A DNA stretch of 64,000 nt, taken from NCBI RefSeq assembly GCF_009733595.1, contig NZ_WOFH01000007.1, positions 62,001 to 126,000 of the forward strand. Direction: 5' to 3'. The number at the start of each line of letters is the position of its first letter. Within the stretch, counting starts at the first letter, position 1. This document shows positions 55,357 through 63,675 of this stretch, one piece after another. This stretch comes from Actinomadura litoris. Lineage in GTDB: Bacteria > Actinomycetota > Actinomycetes > Streptosporangiales > Streptosporangiaceae. Position numbers and translations under genes: made by a program. The notes under the pieces were generated by a model that saw nothing but the letters and a program-made list of their open reading frames with translations, did not search any database and was not told where the DNA came from.

Positions 55357-56993
55357 GACAGCCAGACGTCCAGCAGCGCGGGCAGCCGCGCGTCGGCGTC
55401 CAGCGCGAAGCCGTGCACCTTCTTGCCCACCGCGACCACGGCGGTGTCCTCCACCAGCGGGGTGAACAGGCCCTCGGCGAGGACGCGGCGCTGGGCGTCG
55501 GCGACCAGCCTGCCCCGGGCCGCCTGGTCGGTGGTGGTCGCCTGCTTCTCCAGCAGCGGCTGCAGCGCCGCGTCCTGGACGTTGAAGAAGTTCGGGGGCG
55601 CGCTGGTGAACGTGCTGGCCAGGCCGACCCCGGCGTCCGGTCCCCCGGCGACGCCCGACAGGAACAGGTCCCACTTGTTCCGCGCCTTGAGCGCCTCCAC
55701 CGACTGCGCGGCGGTCACCAGCTCGGGCTTCAGCTCGACGCCGATCTTCTTGTACCGGGCGGTGACGAGCTCGACGAGCGGCTGGTCCCAGGGGTTGCCG
55801 CGGTTGAGCCAGCCGAGCTTGAGCGTGAGGCGCCTGCCGTCCTTGGCCCGGATGCCGTCGCCGCCGGGCGCCCAGCCCGCCTTGTCGAGCAGCGCCGCCG
55901 CTGCCGCCTCGTCGGGCTTCAGCAGCGCGCTCTGGTCGGAGTGCCCGATCACCGCGCCGGTGACGACGCTGGTCGGCACGCCCCACTCGGAGGTGAGCAG
56001 CGTGTCGCGGATCTGCTTGGCGTCCACCGCCTTCACCAGCGCCTGCCGGACGGCCGGGTCCTTCAGCGGCGCCCGGTCGGCGCCGGTCACCACCAGGCCC
56101 TCGGCGAGCCGGGGCAGCCGCTGCGCGACGATCCCGAACCCGGCGGCGCGCACCGGCGCGATGTCGGAGGGGTTGAGCGCGCCCGCGAGCTGGACCTGGC
56201 CGGTCTTCAGCGCGCCGGTCCGCACGCTCGGCTCGGCGATGATCCGGTAGACGACCTTGTCGAGGTAGGCGTCGCCGTCGTGCCTCCGGGTCTTCGGCCC
56301 CCACTTGTAGCCGGCCCGCCTGGTGAGCACCACCTGGCTGTTGCGGACGTAGGAGCGGAGCACGAACGGGCCCGTCCCGATCACCTTGTCGAAGCGGTCC
56401 GCGATCGGCAGCGCCAGCGTCTTCGGCGCGAGGATGCCGAACCCGGGGTTGGTCACCCACAGCGGCCACGTCGGGTACGGCTTGGCGAACCGCTGCACGA
56501 CCGTCCGCTCGTCGGGGGTGCTCGTCCCCTTGTAGCCGCCCTGGTCGAGCAGCGACAGCGGCGTCGACCCCACGGACGCGGCCCGGTTGGTGATGACGTC
56601 GTCGAAGTTGTCCTTGACGACCTTCGCGGTCAGCGGCGTGCCGTCGGAGAACGTCACCCCCTGCCGCAGCGTGAAGGTGAACTCGGTCGCGTCGGCGTTG
56701 GCCCGGAACGACTCGGCCAGCCAGGGCACCGGCTGCTTGGTCGCCGGGTCGAGCGCGAGCAGCGAGTCGACGATCGGCCGCGCGACCTCGCGGACCAGCG
56801 GCGTGACCGCGCGCGGGTAGATGCTGACGGGGTCGCCGCCGAGCGCGACGGTGAGGGTGCCGCCCGACTTGGGCGGGCCCGCCGCCCCCGAGCCCCCGGC
56901 CGACGTCCCGCCGCCGCAGGCGGCCAGCAGCAGCGCGGCGGCCGCCGCCGTGACGGATATCTTTACTTTTCCGACCGATATTGTTCGGAACAC
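55353..56993 (-). CDS. ABC-transporter solute-binding lipoprotein (family 5, peptide/nickel type)
   Basis: A 546-residue extracytoplasmic binding protein. The signal peptide ends in the lipobox LLAACGGG (lipidated Cys near residue 26). Family-5 stretches are VPWLAESFRANADATEFTFTLRQGVTFSDGTPL, VIGTGPFVLRSY and KAVDAKQIRDTLL. Members bind oligopeptides, glycans, opines or nickel chelates; the ligand here is unknown. GTG start has AAGGAG about 14 bp upstream, slightly far. It lies 58 bp after the ATPase gene. Confidence 0.9.
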   Translation of the reverse strand: MFRTISVGKVKISVTAAAAALLLAACGGGTSAGGSGAAGPPKSGGTLTVALGGDPVSIYPRAVTPLVREVARPIVDSLLALDPATKQPVPWLAESFRANADATEFTFTLRQGVTFSDGTPLTAKVVKDNFDDVITNRAASVGSTPLSLLDQGGYKGTSTPDERTVVQRFAKPYPTWPLWVTNPGFGILAPKTLALPIADRFDKVIGTGPFVLRSYVRNSQVVLTRRAGYKWGPKTRRHDGDAYLDKVVYRIIAEPSVRTGALKTGQVQLAGALNPSDIAPVRAAGFGIVAQRLPRLAEGLVVTGADRAPLKDPAVRQALVKAVDAKQIRDTLLTSEWGVPTSVVTGAVIGHSDQSALLKPDEAAAAALLDKAGWAPGGDGIRAKDGRRLTLKLGWLNRGNPWDQPLVELVTARYKKIGVELKPELVTAAQSVEALKARNKWDLFLSGVAGGPDAGVGLASTFTSAPPNFFNVQDAALQPLLEKQATTTDQAARGRLVADAQRRVLAEGLFTPLVEDTAVVAVGKKVHGFALDADARLPALLDVWLS

Positions 56994-57051
56994 GGTTCGG
57001 GCTCGCTCTCCTTGTGGTGGTGGCTGTGTCTCGTGGTGGCCGGCGCCGGTT

Positions 57052-58731
57052 TCAGCGGCGGCCGGGGATCGCGTCGAGCAGCTCCCGCGTGTAGGCGTGC
57101 CGGGCCCCCGCGAAGATCTGCTCGGTGGGGCCGGACTCGACCAGCCGGCCCCGGCTCAGCACGCCCACCTCGTCCGCGATGTGCCGGACCACCGCCAGGT
57201 CGTGCGAGATGAACAGGTAGCTCACGCCCAGTTCGGCCTGGAGCGCGGCGAGCAGGTCGAGGATCTGCGCCTGCACGGAGACGTCGAGGGCGGACACGGG
57301 CTCGTCGCACACGAGCAGCTCGGGGTTGAGCACGAGCGCCCGCGCGATCGCGACCCGCTGCCGCTGCCCGCCCGACAGCTCGGCCGGCCGGCGGCGCAGC
57401 ACCGAGGAGGGCAGCGCGACCAGGTCGACCAGCTCCGCCGCGCGGCGGCGGCGCTGCGCCCGCGAGCCCAGCCCGAAGGACGCGAGCGGGTCGGTGACGA
57501 TCCGCTCGATCGGCCGCCGGGGGTCCAGCGAGGCGAACGGGTTCTGGTGGACGATCTGCATCCGGCGCCGCAGCAGGCGCTGCGCGCCGCCGCGCGAGCC
57601 GGTGATGTCCTCCCCGCCGAGGAACACGCGCCCGGCGGTGGGGTCGGCCAGCCGGAGGATCAGCCGCGCGGTGGTCGACTTCCCCGACCCCGACTCCCCG
57701 ACCAGCCCGTACGTCCTGCCCCGGGGGATCGCGAAGCTCACGTCGTCCACGGCCCGTACGGTGCCGGACGAGCGGGGCGCCCGGAACTCCTTGACGAGCC
57801 CCTCCACGCGCAGGACCGGCCCGTCCGCCACGACGTCGGGGACGGCGTCCGGGAGGGCGTCGGGCTTCACCGCGAACGGGTCGCCGGGCGCGCCGCCCGG
57901 GACGGCGGTGAGCCGCACGCGGCGCGGACGCGGCGTCCGCGCGAGCCCGGGCGCCGCCTCGATCAGCGACCGCGTGTAGGGGTCGCGGGGGTCCGACAGC
58001 ACCTCCCCGGGCGTGCCGCGCTCCACGATCGCGCCCGACCGCATCACCAGGACGCGGTCGGCGCGCTCGGCCGCGACGCCCAGGTCGTGGGTGATCAGCA
58101 GCAGGCCGGTGCCCGACTCGCGGACCAGCCCGCCGATGTGGTCCAGGACGCGGCGCTGCACGGTGACGTCGAGCGCGCTCGTCGGCTCGTCGGCCACGAT
58201 GAGCCGGGGCCGCGCCGCGATCGCGATCGCGATGAGGACCCGCTGGCGCATCCCGCCCGACAGCTCCGAGGGGTAGCGGCGCGCCTGGGCCTCCGGGTCG
58301 GGGAGGCCCGCGTCGGCGAGCAGGCCGAGGGCGCGCGTCCGGGCGGCGCCGCGGTCGGCGTCCCCCGCCAGCCGCACCGCCTCGGCGACCTGCGCGCCGA
58401 CCCGCTGGACGGGGTTGAGCGACGTGCCGGGGTCCTGCGGGATGAGTGCGATCTCCCGTCCGCGCAGCTCGCGCCACCCGCGCTCGGGCAGCGCGGTCAG
58501 GTCCCGCCCGTCGAAGGCGATGCGCCCGCCGGTGACCCCGGCCGCGCGCGGGAGCAGGCCGAGCAGGGCGTAGGCGGTGGTGGACTTGCCCGAGCCGGAC
58601 TCGCCGACGATCGCGACCGTCTCGCCCTCCCCCACCGTGAAGCTCGCCGACTCCACCGCGCGGACGACCGAGCGCCGCGTGCGGTAGCGGACCACCAGGT
58701 CCTCGACCTCCAGGAGACGCGGGTTCGTCAC
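57052..58731 (-). CDS. ABC-transporter ATPase, fused DppD-DppF type
   Basis: A 559-residue protein with two complete nucleotide-binding domains. Walker A GESGSGKST occurs twice (near residues 39 and 342), signatures LSGGMRQRV and LSGGQRQRV, Walker B LIVADEP and LLVCDEP, and H-loops LLITHDLG and LFISHDLA. The usual separate D and F subunits of peptide importers are fused into one chain. GTG start overlaps the permease stop (58728-58731). It energises import of the ligand bound by the lipoprotein downstream. Confidence 0.92.
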   Translation of the reverse strand: MTNPRLLEVEDLVVRYRTRRSVVRAVESASFTVGEGETVAIVGESGSGKSTTAYALLGLLPRAAGVTGGRIAFDGRDLTALPERGWRELRGREIALIPQDPGTSLNPVQRVGAQVAEAVRLAGDADRGAARTRALGLLADAGLPDPEAQARRYPSELSGGMRQRVLIAIAIAARPRLIVADEPTSALDVTVQRRVLDHIGGLVRESGTGLLLITHDLGVAAERADRVLVMRSGAIVERGTPGEVLSDPRDPYTRSLIEAAPGLARTPRPRRVRLTAVPGGAPGDPFAVKPDALPDAVPDVVADGPVLRVEGLVKEFRAPRSSGTVRAVDDVSFAIPRGRTYGLVGESGSGKSTTARLILRLADPTAGRVFLGGEDITGSRGGAQRLLRRRMQIVHQNPFASLDPRRPIERIVTDPLASFGLGSRAQRRRRAAELVDLVALPSSVLRRRPAELSGGQRQRVAIARALVLNPELLVCDEPVSALDVSVQAQILDLLAALQAELGVSYLFISHDLAVVRHIADEVGVLSRGRLVESGPTEQIFAGARHAYTRELLDAIPGRR

Positions 58732-59627
58732 CGGCCCGTCCCTTCGTCCTCGAACGCGCGCGACACCCGGTTGGCGGCCAGCACGGTCAGCGCGACGACC
58801 GTGCCCGGCAGGATCGACAGCCACCACGCGCCGCCGAGGAAGTCGCGCCCGGAGGAGACCAGCGACCCCCATTCGGGTGTGGGCGGCTGGGCGCCGAAGC
58901 CGAGGAAGCTCAGCGTGGTCACGCCGAGGACCGCCTCGCCGAACAGCAGCAGGGTCAGCGCCCACACCGGGCCCATCGAGTTCGGCAGCACGTGGCGCAG
59001 CAGGACGCGGGTCCGCCGCGCGCCGCCGGTCCGCGCCGCCTCCACGAACCCGCTCGCCGACACGCGCAGCACCTCGGCGCGCGTCACCCGCGCCGTGCTG
59101 GCGATCGCGGCCACGCCGATGGCGAGGCCGACGTCGGCGGTGTCGCCCTTGCCGAGCACCGCGACCAGCATCAGCGCGAGCAGCAGCCCGGGGATCGACA
59201 GCAGCACGTCCACCAGCCGCATGATGACCAGGTCGGCGATGCCGCGCAGGAACCCGGCGAGCAGCCCGAGCAGCGCGCCCGCGCCCAGCCCGACCGCCGT
59301 CGCCAGCGCCGCCGCCGGCAGCGTCCGGCCCGTCCCGTGGACGGTCTCGTCGAACAGGTCGCGGCCGAGGCGGTCGGTGCCGAACGGGTGGCCGAGCGAG
59401 GGGGCCTGGAGGCGCGCGCCGGTGTCGACCTCCAGCGGGTCGCCCGGCGCGAACAGCGACGGCTCGACCGCCGCGACGACGACCAGGCCCACCCAGATGA
59501 CGGACAGGACCAGCCAGGGATTGCGCAGGAGCCCGCGCAGCAGGTGCCGCGCGTGTCCCGGGCGGTCCGCCGGCTCCGGTTCCGGGACGTGCTCGCCGGT
59601 CGTGAGGGCGAGGTCGGTGGCGGGCAT
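58728..59627 (-). CDS. ABC-transporter permease, DppC type
   Basis: A 299-residue inner-membrane subunit with about six hydrophobic segments. It has an N-terminal cytosolic part, the HPFGTDRLGRDLFDE motif typical of DppC/OppC and the EAA loop FVEAARTGGARRTRVLLRHVLPNSM that docks the ATPase. Start 59627 lies 5 bp after the stop of the first permease gene. Confidence 0.9.
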   Translation of the reverse strand: MPATDLALTTGEHVPEPEPADRPGHARHLLRGLLRNPWLVLSVIWVGLVVVAAVEPSLFAPGDPLEVDTGARLQAPSLGHPFGTDRLGRDLFDETVHGTGRTLPAAALATAVGLGAGALLGLLAGFLRGIADLVIMRLVDVLLSIPGLLLALMLVAVLGKGDTADVGLAIGVAAIASTARVTRAEVLRVSASGFVEAARTGGARRTRVLLRHVLPNSMGPVWALTLLLFGEAVLGVTTLSFLGFGAQPPTPEWGSLVSSGRDFLGGAWWLSILPGTVVALTVLAANRVSRAFEDEGTGR

Positions 59628-59632
59628 CCGGC

Positions 59633-60622
59633 TCACCCCCGTCCCGCGAACGTGAACAGCGCGAGGCGCCCGGACGGGCCGCGCCCCGGCGCGCGGCGCG
59701 CCGCCGCCAGCCGCGGATCGAGCACCTGGTAGAGCAGGTCGACGGCGAGGTTGACGGTGACGAACACCAGCGCGCCCAGCAGCACCACGCCCTGCACGAC
59801 GGGCAGGTCCTCCGCCGACACCGCGCCCTGCGTGATCTGCCCGAGCCCGTTCCGCGAGAAAACCACCTCGACCACGATCGCGCCGGTGAGCAGCCCGCCC
59901 ACCAGCAGCCCGGCGATGGTCAGCGTGGGCAGCGCGGCGTTGCGCAGCACGTGCCGGACGTTCACCCGCAGCGGCCCGGCGCCCTTGGCGCGGGCGACGT
60001 CCACGTAGTCCTTGCCCAGCTCGTCGGCCATGCTCCGGGCGAGGACCTGCCCGATCAGCGCGGCGGGCTGGACGGCGATGGTGGCGGCGGGGAGCACGAG
60101 GCCGCGCCAGCCGCCCTCCCCGATGGCGGGGAACACGTTCCAGGTGAAGGAGAGCCACTGCAACAGCAGCAGGCCCACGACGAACGGCGGGATCGCGACG
60201 CCCAGCGGCGGCAGCCCGAGCAGCGTCCGCCGCAGCCGCCGCGAGCCGGTCGCGTTGGCGAGGACCGCGAGGCCGGTCCCGAGGAGGGCCCCGAGCGCGA
60301 GCCCCGCGCCGGCCACCGCGAGCGTCGGCGGCAGCGCGTCCCCGATCAGCGAGCGCACCGGCTCGCCGGACTGGACCGACCGTCCGAGGTCGCCGTGCAG
60401 CGCGCCACCGAGCCCGGTCAGGTACCGCTCCGTCAGCGGGCGGTCGAGACCCATCTCATGCCGGAGCTGGTCGACCTGCTCCTCCGTGACCCCGCTGGTG
60501 GTGCCCGCGGCGATCGCGGCCGGGTCGCTCGGCAGCGCGTACAGGACGGTGAACGAGAGCGTGTACGCGGCCCAGAGCACGAAGACGCCCTGGAGCACCC
60601 GTCCGGCCAGAAAACGCGCCAT
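59633..60622 (-). CDS. ABC-transporter permease, DppB type
   Basis: A 329-residue membrane subunit. It shows the DppB N-terminus RFLAGRVLQGVFVLWAAYTLSF, the GLDRPLTERYLTGLGGALHGDLG loop and the EAA loop DYVDVARAKGAGPLRVNVRHVLRNAALP. Start 60622 is set by GGGAGG upstream. It is the first gene of a long minus-strand operon reaching to the SDR gene at 49423. The AGGGG motif lies 109-126 bp ahead, which links the transporter to the cluster's putative regulon. Confidence 0.9.
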   Translation of the reverse strand: MARFLAGRVLQGVFVLWAAYTLSFTVLYALPSDPAAIAAGTTSGVTEEQVDQLRHEMGLDRPLTERYLTGLGGALHGDLGRSVQSGEPVRSLIGDALPPTLAVAGAGLALGALLGTGLAVLANATGSRRLRRTLLGLPPLGVAIPPFVVGLLLLQWLSFTWNVFPAIGEGGWRGLVLPAATIAVQPAALIGQVLARSMADELGKDYVDVARAKGAGPLRVNVRHVLRNAALPTLTIAGLLVGGLLTGAIVVEVVFSRNGLGQITQGAVSAEDLPVVQGVVLLGALVFVTVNLAVDLLYQVLDPRLAAARRAPGRGPSGRLALFTFAGRG

Positions 60623-60730
60623 CGATATGAAAAACCTCCCCCCGCCGGACAATCCGGCGAATTCCCCCGAACCCGCGATTCGATCCATGCAAAGGCTGCC
60701 GTGAACGGCACGGCGGAAACCCCTTTCGCG

Positions 60731-60748
60731 CCCCCCTATGCCACCCCT
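60731..60748 (-). promoter_or_regulatory. AGGGG direct-repeat motif upstream of the ABC/Hyu operon
   Basis: CCCCCCT (60731-60737) and CCCCT (60744-60748) have T residues 11 bp apart. The motif overlaps the 3' end of the rhamnosidase gene and faces the DppB gene on the minus strand. A 7-bp inverted repeat (CGCCGGA-CAA-TCCGGCG, 60643-60659) lies between it and the start codon. Confidence 0.45.
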
Positions 60749-63537
60749 GAATCGGCGGGCTCGGCCCGGGCGGCGAACGCGTGGACGCCGGGACCGACCT
60801 CGGCGCGCGTCCCGTCCGGGAGGACGACCTCGGCCGTCGTGCCGGGCGGAACCGTCACCTCCAGCGAGAACCGGCCGCCCTCGATCCGCCACGCGGACCC
60901 GATCCGCCCATAGGGGCTGTCCTGCTTCACCTCGGCCCAGGTCAGGCCGCCGCCCGGACGCGGCGCGACCGTGAACCGCCGGTAGGCGGGCACGTCCTCG
61001 TCGAGCCGGACGCCGCCGACGTCGCCGTGCAGGAACTCGACCACGCTCGCGCGCGTGGGCATGTTCAGCGCCAGGTTCGTGCGGCCGTCGGGCGTGATGC
61101 CGTCCCAGACCTCCCAGAACGTGGTGCCGCCGTTGTCGATCACCGACATCCAGGACCGCGAGCCCCGCCGCAGCAGCAGCTCGTAGGCGAGGTCGAGGTG
61201 GCCGTTCGCGGCGAGGACCGGCAGCAGCAGGTGCGTGGTGGGCAGCCCGGTGCCGGGCCGGGTCCCGGCGGCGTGGATCAGCTCCACCAGCCGCGCGGTC
61301 GTCCGCGCCCGCAGGTCCGCCGGGACGAGCCCGTACGCCAGCGCGCGCAGGTGCGTGGCCTGGGTGTCGCAGGTCAGCGCCCCGTCCGGGGTGATGAACT
61401 CGGCCTGCCAGGCGGCGCGGACGCTCTCCGCGAGCAGCCCGTAGCGCTCGGCGTCGTCCGGGCGGCCGAGGATTCCGGCGATCCGCGACAGCAGCCGGGC
61501 CGACCGATGGAAGTAGGCCGTCGCGAACGCCGCGTGGTCGCGGGCCCGCATCTCCTCCACCACGGCGGCGGTGAACGACTCCAGGTCGGTGATCCGGGCG
61601 ATCCGCTGCCGGGTCAGCGTCACCGGCGGTTTCGGCGGCCCCGGTTCGAGGTGCTCGCCGAAGTGGTAGCCGGTGTCCCAGAGGAACTCCTCGTGCGGCG
61701 CGGGTTCGGGGCGCGCGGCGCGCCGCACGGGGTGCCGCTCGTCCCGCGCGACCCGGGCCACGCGGTCGACCCACGCGGTCATCGAGGCGTACTGCCGCGC
61801 GAGCAGCCCGTCGTCGCCGTAGGCCCGCCAGGTCTCCCAGGGCACCGACACGGCCGCGTCGCCGAAGCCCGCCTGCCCGTGCGGGATCGCGAACCGCGCC
61901 GTCAGGCTGCCGGGGCCGAGGGGGTCGGGGGCGTAGTTGCGCACGGTGCCGTCCGGCCACTGGTCGGCGGCGAGGTCGGCCAGCCACTTCGCGCTCAGCC
62001 CGGACACGTCGTGCACGAGGCGGGCGCCCCGGATGTTCCACCCGAAGTCGGTCCACCCCGCCAGTTCCCTGGTGATCTCGGCCATCGGGATGTCGCACGC
62101 CTGGTTGCGGTAGGTCCAGCAGGCGATGTCGTGGAGCCGCTCGACCCGCGCGTCGCTGCACCGGAACCAGCCGGTGCGGGGCAGGTCGGAGCTGACCGCG
62201 ACCGCGGCGACGCCGCCCGGCGCGATCCGTCCCGGGTGGCCGTCGACGCGCAGGTAGCGGAAGCCGTGCCGGGTGTGCCGGGGCTCGAACGCCGGGCCCC
62301 CGGGCCCGGCGGAGACCACCAGGTCGCTCTGGACGCCGCGCGGCGGCTCGTACCAGCGCAGGGTGGCCTGGCCGCTCGACGTGTCGACGTCCCCGCCGTC
62401 CGGGGTGAGGGCCTCGGCGTGGGTCAGCCCGAGCAGCGTGCCGCGCGGGCCGAGGTCGGACAGCCGCACCCAGCCGCCCACGTTCTGGCCGAAGTCGACG
62501 ATGTGCACGCCCCGCGCCGGACGGGTGACCGACACCGGGGCCAGCTCCTGGAGCCGCCGCACGGGCGGCGCGGGCGAGGAGATGAGCCGGGCCGCCGGGC
62601 GCTCGCGGAGCACGACCGGCGACCAGGGATCCCCCACGAGGCCGTTCTGGGGGGCGTGGGGGATCGTCCCGCCATGGGAGACCGGGCCGGGGGTGTGCCA
62701 TCCGGCGGGTTCGTCGCGCAGGTCGGCGGCGACGCCGTCGAAGAAGTCGGCCGCCTTGACGGCCCCGACCGCCGACCGCCACCCCGGATTCGTCCCGGTC
62801 ACCGTCGTCGTCCCGTCCTCGTGGTCGAGGTGGAGCTGGACGACGAGCGCGGTCCGGTCGCCGAACCCGTCGGGCAGGCGGTGGTAGGACGTCCGGCCCC
62901 GGAACCAGCCGTCGCTGAGGACCGCGCCGAGCACGTTGCCGCCCGTCCGGACCAGCCCGGTGACGTCGTAGGTCTGGACGTGGAGGTGGCTGCGGTAGGC
63001 GGTGAACCCCGGTGCCAGCTCGGCGTCCCCGACCCGCTCGCCGTTGAGGAACAGCTCGTACAGGCCGTGCGCCGTGGCGTACGCCCGCGCCCGGACGACC
63101 CCGCCGGGGGCGGTGAACCCGCCGCGCAGGTGGTAGGCGGGACGGAAGCCCGGCGGCGGCACCTCGCCCTCCGCGGGCCCGATCCAGTGCGCCGTCCAGT
63201 CGTCCGGGTCGAGCAGGCCCATCTCCCAGTGGACGGGCTCCGACCAGGCGCTGACACCGGCGCCGGTGCGGACCCGCACGGCGCAGCGCACGGCCGCCCG
63301 CGACACGAGCGGCGGGCCGCCGTAGGGGACGAACAGGCTCCTGTCGGACGCGACCCATCCGGTGTCCCACGGCTGGTCGCCCATATGGCCGGCGATCCGG
63401 TAGGCCCGCTGCCGCGCGGCTCCTTCCGGCAGCCGCCAGCTCAGCCGGGGGGACGGCTCGGTCAGCCCCAACAGCGCGGGCCGATGTTCGACCCGCAGAT
63501 CGGTCGGCGCGGACACACCCCACCCCAGTTCGCCCAT
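60736..63537 (-). CDS. GH78-family alpha-L-rhamnosidase
   Basis: A protein of about 933 residues. N-terminal beta-sandwich domains (VEHRPALLGL, PRLSWRLPEGAARQRAYRI, LFLNGERVGDAELAPGF) are followed by the (alpha/alpha)6 catalytic domain (IPMAEITRELAGWTDFGWN, SVIDNGGTTFWEVWDG). It has no signal peptide, so it should act in the cytoplasm and hydrolyse terminal rhamnose or a related deoxyhexose from an imported glycoside or from the host's own product. Start is uncertain: ATG 63549, ATG 63537 and GTG 63516 are in frame, and none has an ideal ribosome site. It precedes the ABC importer by 113 bp on the same strand. Confidence 0.85.
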   Translation of the reverse strand: MGELGWGVSAPTDLRVEHRPALLGLTEPSPRLSWRLPEGAARQRAYRIAGHMGDQPWDTGWVASDRSLFVPYGGPPLVSRAAVRCAVRVRTGAGVSAWSEPVHWEMGLLDPDDWTAHWIGPAEGEVPPPGFRPAYHLRGGFTAPGGVVRARAYATAHGLYELFLNGERVGDAELAPGFTAYRSHLHVQTYDVTGLVRTGGNVLGAVLSDGWFRGRTSYHRLPDGFGDRTALVVQLHLDHEDGTTTVTGTNPGWRSAVGAVKAADFFDGVAADLRDEPAGWHTPGPVSHGGTIPHAPQNGLVGDPWSPVVLRERPAARLISSPAPPVRRLQELAPVSVTRPARGVHIVDFGQNVGGWVRLSDLGPRGTLLGLTHAEALTPDGGDVDTSSGQATLRWYEPPRGVQSDLVVSAGPGGPAFEPRHTRHGFRYLRVDGHPGRIAPGGVAAVAVSSDLPRTGWFRCSDARVERLHDIACWTYRNQACDIPMAEITRELAGWTDFGWNIRGARLVHDVSGLSAKWLADLAADQWPDGTVRNYAPDPLGPGSLTARFAIPHGQAGFGDAAVSVPWETWRAYGDDGLLARQYASMTAWVDRVARVARDERHPVRRAARPEPAPHEEFLWDTGYHFGEHLEPGPPKPPVTLTRQRIARITDLESFTAAVVEEMRARDHAAFATAYFHRSARLLSRIAGILGRPDDAERYGLLAESVRAAWQAEFITPDGALTCDTQATHLRALAYGLVPADLRARTTARLVELIHAAGTRPGTGLPTTHLLLPVLAANGHLDLAYELLLRRGSRSWMSVIDNGGTTFWEVWDGITPDGRTNLALNMPTRASVVEFLHGDVGGVRLDEDVPAYRRFTVAPRPGGGLTWAEVKQDSPYGRIGSAWRIEGGRFSLEVTVPPGTTAEVVLPDGTRAEVGPGVHAFAARAEPADSGVA

Positions 63538-63675
63538 TCCGGATCCCATGTGCCCACAGCAAAACACGCGACAGGGTGGTAACAGCAATGTTCCTACTTC
63601 CCGCCCCACGCCGTTCCGCATACGTTTGGCGACGTTGGAAAGGCACGCACGAATGGAAATGCGGCGGTAGCAATC

